A DNA stretch of 8,068 nucleotides from Propionicimonas sp. (GCA_031119515.1 JAVHXR010000111.1:1-8068), one strand, 5' to 3'. Positions 1 through 5,388 are shown, counted from the first letter of the stretch. Numbers and translations: made by a program. Notes: generated by a model from the sequence alone, not told the origin.

Positions 1-263
1 GCCTTACGGATTCCCAGCACCGCATCGATGATCAGGGCGTTGGTGATGACGAAGTCCAGCGCGCCGTCGGTGTTGGTGAGGTCGCCGTGTACGGCCATGC
101 CCTCGCGCATGGTCTTGCCGCCGCCGAAGACGGCCTCGTCGCCGTAGACGGTGGCGTCGTGTTCGACGCGTGCCAGCAGTTCGGTGTCGGCCAGCCGGAC
201 CCGGTCCCCGGTGGTGGGTCCGTACAGTTCGGCGTAGCGGGCCCGGCTGATGCGGTAGGCCAT
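1..263 (-). CDS. ureC: Urease subunit alpha, N-terminal part (cut by window edge)
   Basis: This is the first 87 codons of the large catalytic urease subunit, which hydrolyses urea to ammonia and carbamate in the cytoplasm with a two-nickel centre. The protein opens MAYRISRARYAELYGPTTGD, followed by RVRLADTEL and YGDEAVFGGGKTMREGM (residues 41-57) and then DFVITNALIIDAVLGI; these are the standard N-terminal landmarks of UreC. The nickel ligands and catalytic histidines lie downstream of the window and cannot be checked. The ATG is one base after the ureB stop, with a GGGGAG ribosome site inside the end of ureB, so the two genes are translationally coupled. The assignment is secure. Whether the gene truly belongs beside infB is doubtful, because it lies on the far side of the infB/ureB junction. 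Confidence 0.93.
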   Translation of the reverse strand, partial: MAYRISRARYAELYGPTTGDRVRLADTELLARVEHDATVYGDEAVFGGGKTMREGMAVHGDLTNTDGALDFVITNALIIDAVLGIRK

Positions 264-264
264 C

Positions 265-612
265 TCAGCTCCCCGCATCCAGGAAGCCGCGGGCATGCAT
301 CTGCGTCATCAGTTCCTCGCTCGCCGGTTCATCGGTGGCACGGTTGGTGACATCGTTCTGCCCGATGACGGTCCGTTCGCCGCCGTAGCTGGTCAGCGAG
401 ACCACCTGGGTCTCACCGGGTTCAAAGCGCACCGCCAGACCCGAGGGGATGTCCAGTCGCATCCCGAAGGCCGATCGGCGGTCGAACCGCAGCGCCCGGT
501 TGGCCTCGAAGAAGTGGAAGTGCGAGCCGACCTGGATGGGCCGGTCGCCGGTGTTCTGCACGCTGACGGTCGTCGTCGGCCGGCCCGCGTTGAGTTCCAG
601 CTCGCCGTCGGC
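265..612 (-). CDS. ureB: Urease subunit beta lacking its native start
   Basis: This is the small structural urease subunit. The recognisable core runs ADGELELNAGRP (612-577), then NTGDRPIQVGSHFHFFEANR, LRFDRRSAFGMRLDIPSG and AVRFEPGETQ, ending DAGS with TGA at 265. Normal UreB begins with a sequence like M-x-PGEI-x-x-ADG and is about 100-120 residues long. Here the matching frame has no ATG or GTG before the GTG at 561, which would remove the first beta strand. A PAEIST stretch at 632-615 looks like the missing UreB N-terminus but lies in the infB frame, two bases out of register with ADGEL. ureA, normally just upstream, is absent. I read this as a ureB truncated at the 5' end by fusion to infB. 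If translated from 561 it would be a shortened protein of about 98 residues. Confidence 0.85.
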   Translation of the reverse strand, partial: ADGELELNAGRPTTTVSVQNTGDRPIQVGSHFHFFEANRALRFDRRSAFGMRLDIPSGLAVRFEPGETQVVSLTSYGGERTVIGQNDVTNRATDEPASEELMTQMHARGFLDAGS

Positions 613-860
613 GGCGTGCTGATTTCCGCGGGCTTGGGCGCGGCAGGCCGGGCGACCGGCTTGGACTGGGGTGCCGGAGCCGCCGGCGCGGGCGCAGCCG
701 TGGCTGCGGCGAACTTCTCCTTGATGCGGCGCTCGACCGGTGCCTCGATCGTGGAGGACGCCGAACGGACGAACTCACCCATGTCGTTCAGGGTCTTAAG
801 AAGTTCCTTGCTTTCGAGTCCGAGCTCCTTGGCAAGCTCGTAGACGCGGACCTTGGCCAC
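393..860 (-). CDS. infB: Translation initiation factor IF-2, N-terminal fragment
   Basis: IF-2 is the GTPase that places initiator tRNA on the 30S subunit and promotes subunit joining. Only its N-terminal helical domain is here: residues 1-50 (MAKVRVYELAKELGLESKEL to about EKF, with the conserved EFVRSASST at 29-37), followed by an Ala/Pro-rich linker to about residue 76-82. A complete actinobacterial IF-2 is roughly 900 residues or more; the G domain and C-terminal domains are missing. The frame stays open to a stop at 393, but residues after about 82 are an out-of-frame reading of ureB and mean nothing. The GTG start at 860 is fixed by a strong AAGGAG at 865-870. The gene follows ylxR in the normal order and has its own likely promoter and leader. 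It cannot produce a working IF-2 as it stands. Confidence 0.85.
   Translation of the reverse strand: MAKVRVYELAKELGLESKELLKTLNDMGEFVRSASSTIEAPVERRIKEKFAAATAAPAPAAPAPQSKPVARPAAPKPAEISTPPTASWNSTRAGRRRPSACRTPATGPSRSARTSTSSRPTGRCGSTADRPSGCDWTSPRVWRCALNPVRPRWSR
610..636. other. Junction between infB and ureB
   Basis: To the right of this point the minus strand encodes the IF-2 N-terminus and its Ala/Pro-rich linker. To the left it encodes UreB. The exact break cannot be fixed because PKPAEIST fits both an IF-2 linker and a UreB start (P-G/A-E-I). The last codons that look purely like infB end near 633, and the first that look purely like ureB begin at 612. The two reading frames are not continuous. 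No transposase, direct repeat or inverted repeat marks the join. An assembly chimera, a deletion and a translocation are all compatible with what is visible. Confidence 0.7.
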
Positions 861-864
861 TACT

Positions 865-894
865 CTCCTTCAGGTCCGCAAGGTGGCGCGGACC
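865..894 (-). promoter_or_regulatory. Hairpin abutting the infB ribosome binding site
   Basis: On the minus strand GGTCCGC (894-888) and GCGGACC (879-873) form a perfect 7-bp stem with an 8-nt loop, GCCACCTT. The stem ends 2 nt before the AAGGAG ribosome site (870-865) of the GTG start at 860. The CCTT in the loop could also pair with the AAGG of the ribosome site, but over only four bases. The placement suggests an influence on infB initiation. This is inference; the stem itself is plainly visible. Confidence 0.45.
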
Positions 895-896
895 AG

Positions 897-939
897 TTAG
901 TTGTTGTTGCTCATTTCTGGGTACTCATCGAGTGGTCAT
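897..939 (-). promoter_or_regulatory. Three chained mini-ORFs in the infB leader
   Basis: The leader contains three tiny open frames linked by ATGA overlaps. MTTR-stop occupies 939-925, MSTQK-stop 928-911 and MSNNN-stop 914-897. Each downstream ATG overlaps the stop of the frame before it, the usual geometry of translational coupling. None has a convincing ribosome site. The last contains three AAC codons in a (CAA)n-like tract of the kind that stays unstructured. The stretch is clearly richer in A and T than the genes around it. It may be a leader-peptide cascade, an unstructured ribosome standby region, or chance. Confidence 0.3.
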
Positions 940-964
940 GAGCGTTAGCCCACTTTCTGGTTGT

Positions 965-983
965 GTCCGCCACGGCGGCGGAC
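965..983 (-). promoter_or_regulatory. 5' hairpin of the infB leader
   Basis: GTCCGCC (983-977) and GGCGGAC (971-965) form a perfect 7-bp GC-rich stem with a 5-nt loop. It would lie within the first few nucleotides of a transcript started from the -10 box at 1000-995, where a stem can protect the mRNA 5' end. No T-run follows on either strand, so it is not a typical intrinsic terminator. Confidence 0.4.
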
Positions 984-994
984 GCGCGGCGACC

Positions 995-1000
995 AGTCTA
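995..1000 (-). promoter_or_regulatory. Candidate -10 box of infB (TAGACT)
   Basis: The minus strand reads TAGACTGG, fitting the actinobacterial TANNNT -10 pattern. Transcription would start near 988, leaving a leader of about 130 nt before the infB GTG at 860. There is no good -35; the nearest TTCCGC lies 19 nt upstream. A separate promoter is plausible because infB is 194 nt from ylxR. Confidence 0.4.
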
Positions 1001-1054
1001 CCGCCCCGATGCGCGTGGCGCGGAATCGGGCGGCCGGGTGGGCGGGCGCGGGAC

Positions 1055-1309
1055 TCAGGCGGGTGGCGGGGCGAGCCCGTCGAGCAGGTCGCGGAGCTGC
1101 GCGCCGTCCACCTCGCGGCGCAGCCCGCGCGGCACGCCGCGGTTCCGCAGCAGCCGCGGCCCGCACCCCGGGTGGAGGTAGACGCCGCGGCCCGGCAGCC
1201 GCCGCCGCTGGTCGACCACGACCTGGCCGCCCTGCCAGGCGAGCCGCACCAGCCCTGTCCTGGGCTCGCGCTCTCGGCAGCCAGCGCACATCCGGATCAC
1301 CTCGGCCAC
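1055..1309 (-). CDS. ylxR: YlxR family RNA-binding protein (DUF448)
   Basis: YlxR is a small basic protein almost always encoded between nusA and infB. The family is known as a probable RNA binder, and the Bacillus member has been reported to modulate RNase P. The 84 residues show the family pattern: MCAGCREREPR (7-17) with the Cys-x-x-Cys pair, a short beta segment VRLAWQGGQVVVDQ (21-34), then the signature RRRLPGRGVYLHPGC (35-49) and the Arg-rich LLRNRGVPRGLRR. The GTG at 1309 lies six bases after a TAAGCT box, so the message is probably leaderless and starts on this codon. An ATG at residue 7 would cut into the CxGC motif region and is less likely. Unusually, ylxR is separated from nusA by a plus-strand gene. 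Confidence 0.88.
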   Translation of the reverse strand: MAEVIRMCAGCREREPRTGLVRLAWQGGQVVVDQRRRLPGRGVYLHPGCGPRLLRNRGVPRGLRREVDGAQLRDLLDGLAPPPA

Positions 1310-1315
1310 CTGACC

Positions 1316-1321
1316 AGCTTA
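1316..1321 (-). promoter_or_regulatory. Candidate -10 box of ylxR (TAAGCT), leaderless
   Basis: TAAGCTGG on the minus strand fits TANNNT. Six bases separate it from the ylxR GTG at 1309, which puts the expected transcription start on the first base of that codon. The TAAGCTGG octamer recurs upstream of rimP. No -35 is evident, as is common for leaderless actinobacterial genes. Confidence 0.45.
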
Positions 1322-1479
1322 GGCGACCTGCTCCCCGAGCGGCGGCAGCCACCCGGGTCGCGGGAGTCCCCTGACCTCACCGGAACCGCCCCGGCCGGGT
1401 GAGGATCCACAGCGGCTTGCCAGCGACCGCTCAGCAGCCTCCCAAGCCGGCGCGCTCGACTGGGCCGGTACCTGACCTT

Positions 1480-1485
1480 GAGGAG
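1480..1485 (+). promoter_or_regulatory. Ribosome binding site GAGGAG that sets the lipoprotein start
   Basis: GAGGAG ends 9 nt before the ATG at 1495 and directly touches another ATG at 1486. The spacing favours 1495, which also gives a compact signal peptide beginning MIRRR. The in-frame ATG at 1399 has no such site. Confidence 0.55.
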
Positions 1486-1494
1486 ATGACCCCC

Positions 1495-1971
1495 ATGATT
1501 CGACGCCGCACCGCCGCGCTCGCCGCAGGAGCCGTCCTGCTGATCGGTGGCGTGGCCGCCGGCTGCAGCGCCCTCGGCGACAGCCAGGACGGACCGCGCG
1601 CCGGCGCCCCCGCCGACGGACAGCGCGGGATGGACACCACCGCTCTGGTGACCGCGCTCGCCGACGGCCTCGGTATCGACGAGGCGACCGTCAAGACGGC
1701 CGTCGACAAGGCGATGTCGGAGTCGATGGGCGGGCGGGGCGACCGAACCGAGGACGGCACGCCCTCGTCCCCTCCCACCACCTCGCCGACGGCGCAGCCG
1801 GACGACTCCGGGCGCGGCGGATCAGGGATGGCCTCCCGCCTGGCTGCGGCGATCGCCGCCGAGCTGGACGCGGACGAGGCGACCGTCCTGCAGATCGTCA
1901 GCGACAACCTGCCCGGCGGGCGCCCCGGCGGCGGCGATGCGCCGAGCCCGGAGCCGACCACGACCTCCTAG
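1495..1971 (+). CDS. Small secreted lipoprotein with a duplicated helical motif
   Basis: I do not recognise a named family. The 158-residue product starts with a lipoprotein signal peptide: positive MIRRR, a hydrophobic core (residues 6-20) and a VAAGC lipobox with the lipidated Cys at 24. The mature protein should sit on the outer face of the membrane. It contains two similar segments, TALVTALADGLGIDEATV (49-66) and RLAAAIAAELDADEATV (115-131). Each is followed by a short helix and joined by low-complexity linkers rich in Gly, Ser, Thr, Pro and Asp. Such L-x-x-ALA-x-x-LG-x-DEATV-x-x-A segments occur in other actinobacterial surface proteins, but I know of no proven role. The gene lies on the opposite strand between nusA and ylxR, and its TAG stop abuts the nusA stop with no gap. 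Longer in-frame starts (1399, 1486) are less likely because of the ribosome site at 1480. Confidence 0.75.
   Translation: MIRRRTAALAAGAVLLIGGVAAGCSALGDSQDGPRAGAPADGQRGMDTTALVTALADGLGIDEATVKTAVDKAMSESMGGRGDRTEDGTPSSPPTTSPTAQPDDSGRGGSGMASRLAAAIAAELDADEATVLQIVSDNLPGGRPGGGDAPSPEPTTTS
1642..1908 (+). repeat. Internal duplication in the lipoprotein gene
   Basis: Two copies of a roughly 25-residue unit lie at residues 50-75 and 114-138. They share DEATV, encoded by an identical 15-base stretch at 1678-1692 and 1873-1887, exactly 195 bases apart. Outside that core the copies differ in sequence but keep the spacing of Leu, Ala and Val. This suggests an old duplication with a conserved core. Confidence 0.5.
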
Positions 1972-2940
1972 TCAGACGGCGGTGTCGGGCCTGATGTCGA
2001 TCCGCCACCCGGTGAGTCGGGCGGCGAGCCGGGCGTTCTGGCCCTCCCGTCCGATCGCCAGCGACAGCTGGTAGTCCGGGACGATCACCCTTGCCGCCTT
2101 GGCGGTCGCGTCGGTGACCGTCACGGCGGTGACCTTCGCCGGCGAGAGCGCCTGCGCGACGAACTCGGCCGGGTCGTCGGAGTAGTCGATGATGTCGATC
2201 TTCTCCTCGTTGAGCTCGTGCATCACGGCGCGGACCCGCTGCCCCATCGGGCCGATGCAGGCGCCCTTGGCCGACACCTCCGCGGCGTGGCTGACCACCG
2301 CGATCTTGGAGCGGTGGCCGGCCTCGCGGGCGATCGCCTTGATCTCGACGACGCCCTGCTCGATCTCGGGCACCTCCATCCGGAACAGCTTGGCGACCAG
2401 GCCGGGGTGGGTCCGGGAGACCACCACCTGCGGCCCACGCAGGTCGCGGCGCACACTGACCACGTACACCCGCAGCCGCTTGCCGTGGGTGTACTCCTCG
2501 CCGGGGACCTGCTCGGCCTGCGGCATGATCGCCTCGATCGCGCCGAGGTCGACCCGCACCGTCCGGCTGTCCCGGTCCTGCTGGACGACGCCCAGCAGGA
2601 TGTCGCCCTCGGCGGCGGAGAAGTGGCCGAACTTCTGCTCGTCCTCTGCCTCGCGCAGCCGCTGGAAGATGACCTGGCGGGCGGTGGCGGCCGCCACCCG
2701 TCCGAACCCCTCGGGGGTGTCGTCGAACTCGCCGACCTTCTCCCCCTCGGCGTCCAGTTCCGGCGCCAGGACGCTCACCTTGCCGGTGCGGGTGTCGATC
2801 GTGACCCGCGCGCCGTCGATCGCGCCCGGGGTCTTGGCGTAGGCGTTCAGCAGGGCGTCCTCGAGCGCGTGCAGCAGGACGTCCATCCTGATCTCCTTGT
2901 CGCGCTCGAGTTGCTTGAGCGCCTGGAGGTCGATGTCCAT
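1972..2940 (-). CDS. nusA: Transcription termination/antitermination protein NusA
   Basis: NusA binds RNA polymerase and nascent RNA and modulates pausing, termination and rRNA antitermination. The 322 residues show the usual domains. The RNAP-binding N-terminal domain spans about 1-110 (MDIDLQALKQLERDKEI; RQVIFQRLREAE at 89-100). The S1 domain is about 111-178 (EGDILLGVVQ; VSRTHPGLVAKLF at 174-186 leads out of it). KH1 has GPMGQR at 230-235 and KH2 has GREGQNARLAARLTGW at 297-312. The protein stops after KH2, as in other actinobacteria, and lacks the C-terminal acidic repeats of enterobacterial NusA. Its ATG shares one base with the rimP TGA (TGATG), with GAGGAG a few bases upstream, so it is coupled to rimP. 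Its own stop touches that of the convergent lipoprotein gene, leaving no room for a terminator between them. Confidence 0.97.
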   Translation of the reverse strand: MDIDLQALKQLERDKEIRMDVLLHALEDALLNAYAKTPGAIDGARVTIDTRTGKVSVLAPELDAEGEKVGEFDDTPEGFGRVAAATARQVIFQRLREAEDEQKFGHFSAAEGDILLGVVQQDRDSRTVRVDLGAIEAIMPQAEQVPGEEYTHGKRLRVYVVSVRRDLRGPQVVVSRTHPGLVAKLFRMEVPEIEQGVVEIKAIAREAGHRSKIAVVSHAAEVSAKGACIGPMGQRVRAVMHELNEEKIDIIDYSDDPAEFVAQALSPAKVTAVTVTDATAKAARVIVPDYQLSLAIGREGQNARLAARLTGWRIDIRPDTAV

Positions 2941-3422
2941 CAGATCTCCTCTTCGTCGGGGTCCGGCAGCCGGTTGAGCTCGACCTGCACCACGGCCTGG
3001 CTGATCCCCGCCAGCGGCAGGGTGTGGGGCGTACCGTCGACGTCGAGCTCGAGCTCGTCGTCGGTCACCGCGACGATCCGCCCGGTCAACCCCAGCCCTT
3101 CGCCGGTGACGCTCACCAGCCGGCCGCGGTTGCGGCGGAAGTGCCTGGCCTGGGTGAGCGGGCGGCCGACACCGCGGGAGGAGACCTCGAGGGTGTAGGG
3201 GGCGTTACCGGGGACCGGAGACTCGTCGAGCGCCGCCGAGATCGAGCGGGTGGCCTCGGCGATCTCGTCGAGGGACGGGCCGAGCCCGCCGGGCCCGTCG
3301 CCGTCGAGGAAGATCCTCACCACCTTGCGGCGACCCGCCGGGAGGACCTCGATCCGGTCGATCTCAAGGCTGTGGGCTGCGACGACCGGTGTCAGCAGCC
3401 GTTCGAGGTCTGGGATCTTCAT
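2940..3422 (-). CDS. rimP: Ribosome maturation factor RimP
   Basis: RimP is a cytoplasmic factor needed for assembly of the 30S ribosomal subunit. The 160-residue product has the two expected domains. An alpha/beta N-terminal domain spans about 1-88, with VVRIFLDGDG at 34-43 and the signature YTLEVSSRGVGRPL at 76-89. A C-terminal SH3-like barrel spans about 92-153, including RNRGRLVSVTGEG and GRIVAVTDDELELDVDG. The ATG at 3422 is preceded by GAAGGA. The gene follows proS after 66 nt and overlaps nusA by one base, forming the conserved rimP-nusA unit. The acidic tail (DPDEEEI) is short but unremarkable. Confidence 0.95.
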   Translation of the reverse strand: MKIPDLERLLTPVVAAHSLEIDRIEVLPAGRRKVVRIFLDGDGPGGLGPSLDEIAEATRSISAALDESPVPGNAPYTLEVSSRGVGRPLTQARHFRRNRGRLVSVTGEGLGLTGRIVAVTDDELELDVDGTPHTLPLAGISQAVVQVELNRLPDPDEEEI

Positions 3423-3469
3423 GACGGGTCCTTCGATGCGATTGTGCGGTGCGGTTGTAGTAGTCGGCC

Positions 3470-3475
3470 AGCTTA
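3470..3475 (-). promoter_or_regulatory. Candidate -10 box of rimP-nusA (TAAGCT)
   Basis: In the 66-nt proS-rimP gap the minus strand carries TAAGCTGG, the same octamer found before ylxR. Transcription from it would start near 3463 and give a leader of about 40 nt. No -35 is recognisable. Read-through from proS is also possible. Confidence 0.3.
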
Positions 3476-3488
3476 CCCAGTGGGACGC

Positions 3489-5276
3489 CTACCCGGCAGT
3501 GAGCAGGGCCACCAGCTTCGCGGCGGCGCCCTCGAACCCGAGCTCGGTGCGCTCCCCCGAGGTCCGGTCGCGCACCTCGATCACGCCGTCGGCCAGGCCG
3601 CGTCCCACGATCACCACGGTGGGCATCCCGAGCACCTCGGCGTCGGCGAACTTGACCCCGGGCGACGCCTTGCGGTCGTCGAGCAGCACCGCGACGCCGG
3701 CGGCGTCGAGCTCTGAGGCCAGCTGCTCGGCGGCCGCGAGGACCGCCTCGTCCTTTCCGGTGGCCACCACCTGGACGTCGAACGGGGCCAGCGCCCGCGG
3801 CCAGGCCAGGCCCTTGTCGTCGCAGGTCGCCTCGGCGACGGCGGCGACCGCCCGGGACACGCCGACCCCGTAGGAGCCCATCGTCACCGTGACGAGCTTG
3901 CCGTTGGCGTCCAGCACCTTCAGCCCGAGCGCGTCGGCGTACTTGCGGCCGAGCTGGAAGATGTGGCCCATCTCGATGCCGCGGGCCAGGCTGAGCGGCC
4001 CCGAGCCGTCGGGGGCGGGATCGCCCTGCCGGATCTCGGCGACGTCGATCACGCCGTCGGCGGTGAAGTCGCGGCCGGCCACCACGTCCACCTGGTGGGT
4101 GTCCACGACATTGGCGCCGGTCACCCAGCGGCTGCCGGGCACGACGCGGGGGTCCAGCAGGTAGCGGACCTTCGCCGTCCCCTGCTCGCCGAGCACCTGC
4201 TCGACGGCGCCGGAGGCGAGGCTGACCGGGCCGATGTAGCCCTTCACGAGAGCGGGGTTGGCCAGGAAGTCGTCGTCGGCGAACGGGACCGCCTCGGCCG
4301 GGGAGACCGCGGCCTCCAGACGCTTGGCGTCCACCTCGCGGTCGCCGGGCAGGCCGATCACGAGCGTCTCGGTGCGGCCGTCGGGGCTGACCAGCTTGAA
4401 CACGACGTTCTTGAGGGTGTCTGCGGCCGCCCAGGCCCGATCGGCGCGCGGCAGCTTCTGGTTGACCACCGCGACGAGGTCGGCGATGGTGGGCGTGCCC
4501 GGGGTGTCGATGGCACGGGCCGGGCCGGCGTCGGAGGCGTCCTGGTCGGCGGGCGGGGTGATCCTGACCGCCTCGACGTTGGCGGCGTAGCCGCCGGGGG
4601 ACCGCACGAAGGTGTCCTCGCCGTTGTCACAGACCGCCAGGAACTCCTCCGAGGCCGAGCCGCCCATCGCGCCCGACATCGCCTGCACGATCACGTACTC
4701 CAGCCCGAGCCGGTCGAAGATCCGGACGTACGCCTCGCGGTGGCGGTTGTAGGACTCGACCAGGCCGGCGTCGTCGACGTCGAAGGAGTAGGAGTCCTTC
4801 ATCACGAACTCACGACCGCGCAACAGGCCGGCCCGCGGCCGGGCCTCGTCGCGGTACTTGATCTGGATCTGGTACAGGAACAGGGGCAGGTCCTTGTACG
4901 AGGAGTACAGGTCCTTCACCAGCAGGGTGAACATCTCCTCGTGGGTGGGGCCGAGCAGGTAGTCGGAGCCCTTGCGGTCGTGCAGCCGGAACAGGTTCGG
5001 GCCGTACTCGGTCCAGCGGTGGGTCGCCTCGTAGGGCTCGCGCGGCAGCAGGCCGGGGAACCTGACCTCCTGGCCGCCGATCGCGTCCATCTCCTCGCGG
5101 ACGATCTGCTCGACCTTCTGCAGCACCCTCAGCCCCAGCGGCAGCCAGGAGTAGATCCCGGGGGCGACACGGCGGATGTAGCCCGCGCGCACCAGCCACT
5201 TGTGGCTGGGGAGCTCGGCGTCGGCGGGATCCTCGCGCAGGGTGCGGACGAAGTAGGACGAGAGTCGGGTGATCAC
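3489..5276 (-). CDS. proS: Proline--tRNA ligase, bacterial type with editing insert
   Basis: ProRS charges tRNA-Pro with proline. The 595-residue protein is a class II synthetase of the bacterial type. The N-terminal catalytic part opens MITRLSSYFVRTLREDPADA. A TxE loop lies at LLGPTHEEMF (107-116) and motif 2 at IKYRDEARPRAGLLRGREF (139-157). An inserted editing domain (INS) covers about 225-410, with TLKNVVFKL at 287-295 including a lysine probably equivalent to the editing lysine of other ProRS. Then come GIEMGHIFQLGRKYA (433-447) and motif 3, TMGSYGVGVSRA (465-476). The anticodon-binding domain is about 498-595. The GTG at 5276 was chosen because family members begin M-I-x-R-x-SS and a TACGCT box lies six bases upstream; the frame continues open to 5735, but only opposite ybaK. 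A GTG two codons earlier (5282) is an alternative. Confidence 0.96.
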   Translation of the reverse strand: MITRLSSYFVRTLREDPADAELPSHKWLVRAGYIRRVAPGIYSWLPLGLRVLQKVEQIVREEMDAIGGQEVRFPGLLPREPYEATHRWTEYGPNLFRLHDRKGSDYLLGPTHEEMFTLLVKDLYSSYKDLPLFLYQIQIKYRDEARPRAGLLRGREFVMKDSYSFDVDDAGLVESYNRHREAYVRIFDRLGLEYVIVQAMSGAMGGSASEEFLAVCDNGEDTFVRSPGGYAANVEAVRITPPADQDASDAGPARAIDTPGTPTIADLVAVVNQKLPRADRAWAAADTLKNVVFKLVSPDGRTETLVIGLPGDREVDAKRLEAAVSPAEAVPFADDDFLANPALVKGYIGPVSLASGAVEQVLGEQGTAKVRYLLDPRVVPGSRWVTGANVVDTHQVDVVAGRDFTADGVIDVAEIRQGDPAPDGSGPLSLARGIEMGHIFQLGRKYADALGLKVLDANGKLVTVTMGSYGVGVSRAVAAVAEATCDDKGLAWPRALAPFDVQVVATGKDEAVLAAAEQLASELDAAGVAVLLDDRKASPGVKFADAEVLGMPTVVIVGRGLADGVIEVRDRTSGERTELGFEGAAAKLVALLTAG

Positions 5277-5282
5277 CGCCAC

Positions 5283-5288
5283 AGCGTA
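5283..5288 (-). promoter_or_regulatory. Candidate -10 box of proS (TACGCT), leaderless
   Basis: TACGCT fits TANNNT and stands exactly six bases before the GTG at 5276, the same spacing as at ylxR. This predicts a leaderless proS message and supports the chosen start codon. No -35 is obvious. Confidence 0.4.
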
Positions 5289-5371
5289 GCGAGCGGTGCG
5301 CCCCCTCCCCCACTCGGCCCGCGCCCCGCGGCGCCCGGCCCTCCGGCCACGAACCCGGGCACGGCCGGGCG

Positions 5372-5385
5372 CGGCGGCGCCGCCG
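5372..5385. repeat. 14-bp perfect palindrome in the proS-ybaK intergenic region
   Basis: CGGCGGCGCCGCCG reads the same on both strands and lies 15 bases before the ybaK start, just upstream of its proposed -10. It could be an operator at this divergent promoter. In DNA this rich in G and C, such a palindrome can easily arise by chance. Confidence 0.25.
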
Positions 5386-5388
5386 TGG

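Noticed and set aside
393..614. C-terminal part of the infB-frame open reading frame as a new protein domain
   Set aside because: It is an out-of-frame reading of clear ureB sequence.
873..894. Loop-to-ribosome-site pseudoknot in the infB leader as a firm riboswitch call
   Set aside because: Only four base pairs (CCTT with AAGG) support it and no ligand-binding core is visible; only the hairpin was kept.
945..1402. Several 130-156-codon frames on both strands across ylxR and the infB leader
   Set aside because: They are Ala/Arg/Gly/Pro-rich shadows of GC-rich DNA; YlxR explains the region from 1055 to 1309.
1411..1450. -35-like TTGCCA upstream of the lipoprotein gene
   Set aside because: No acceptable -10 follows at 16-19 nt, so a promoter could not be supported.
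2218..3198. Plus-strand open frame of 326 codons opposite nusA and rimP
   Set aside because: It crosses the nusA/rimP boundary and has low-complexity composition typical of an antisense shadow; both real genes are certain.
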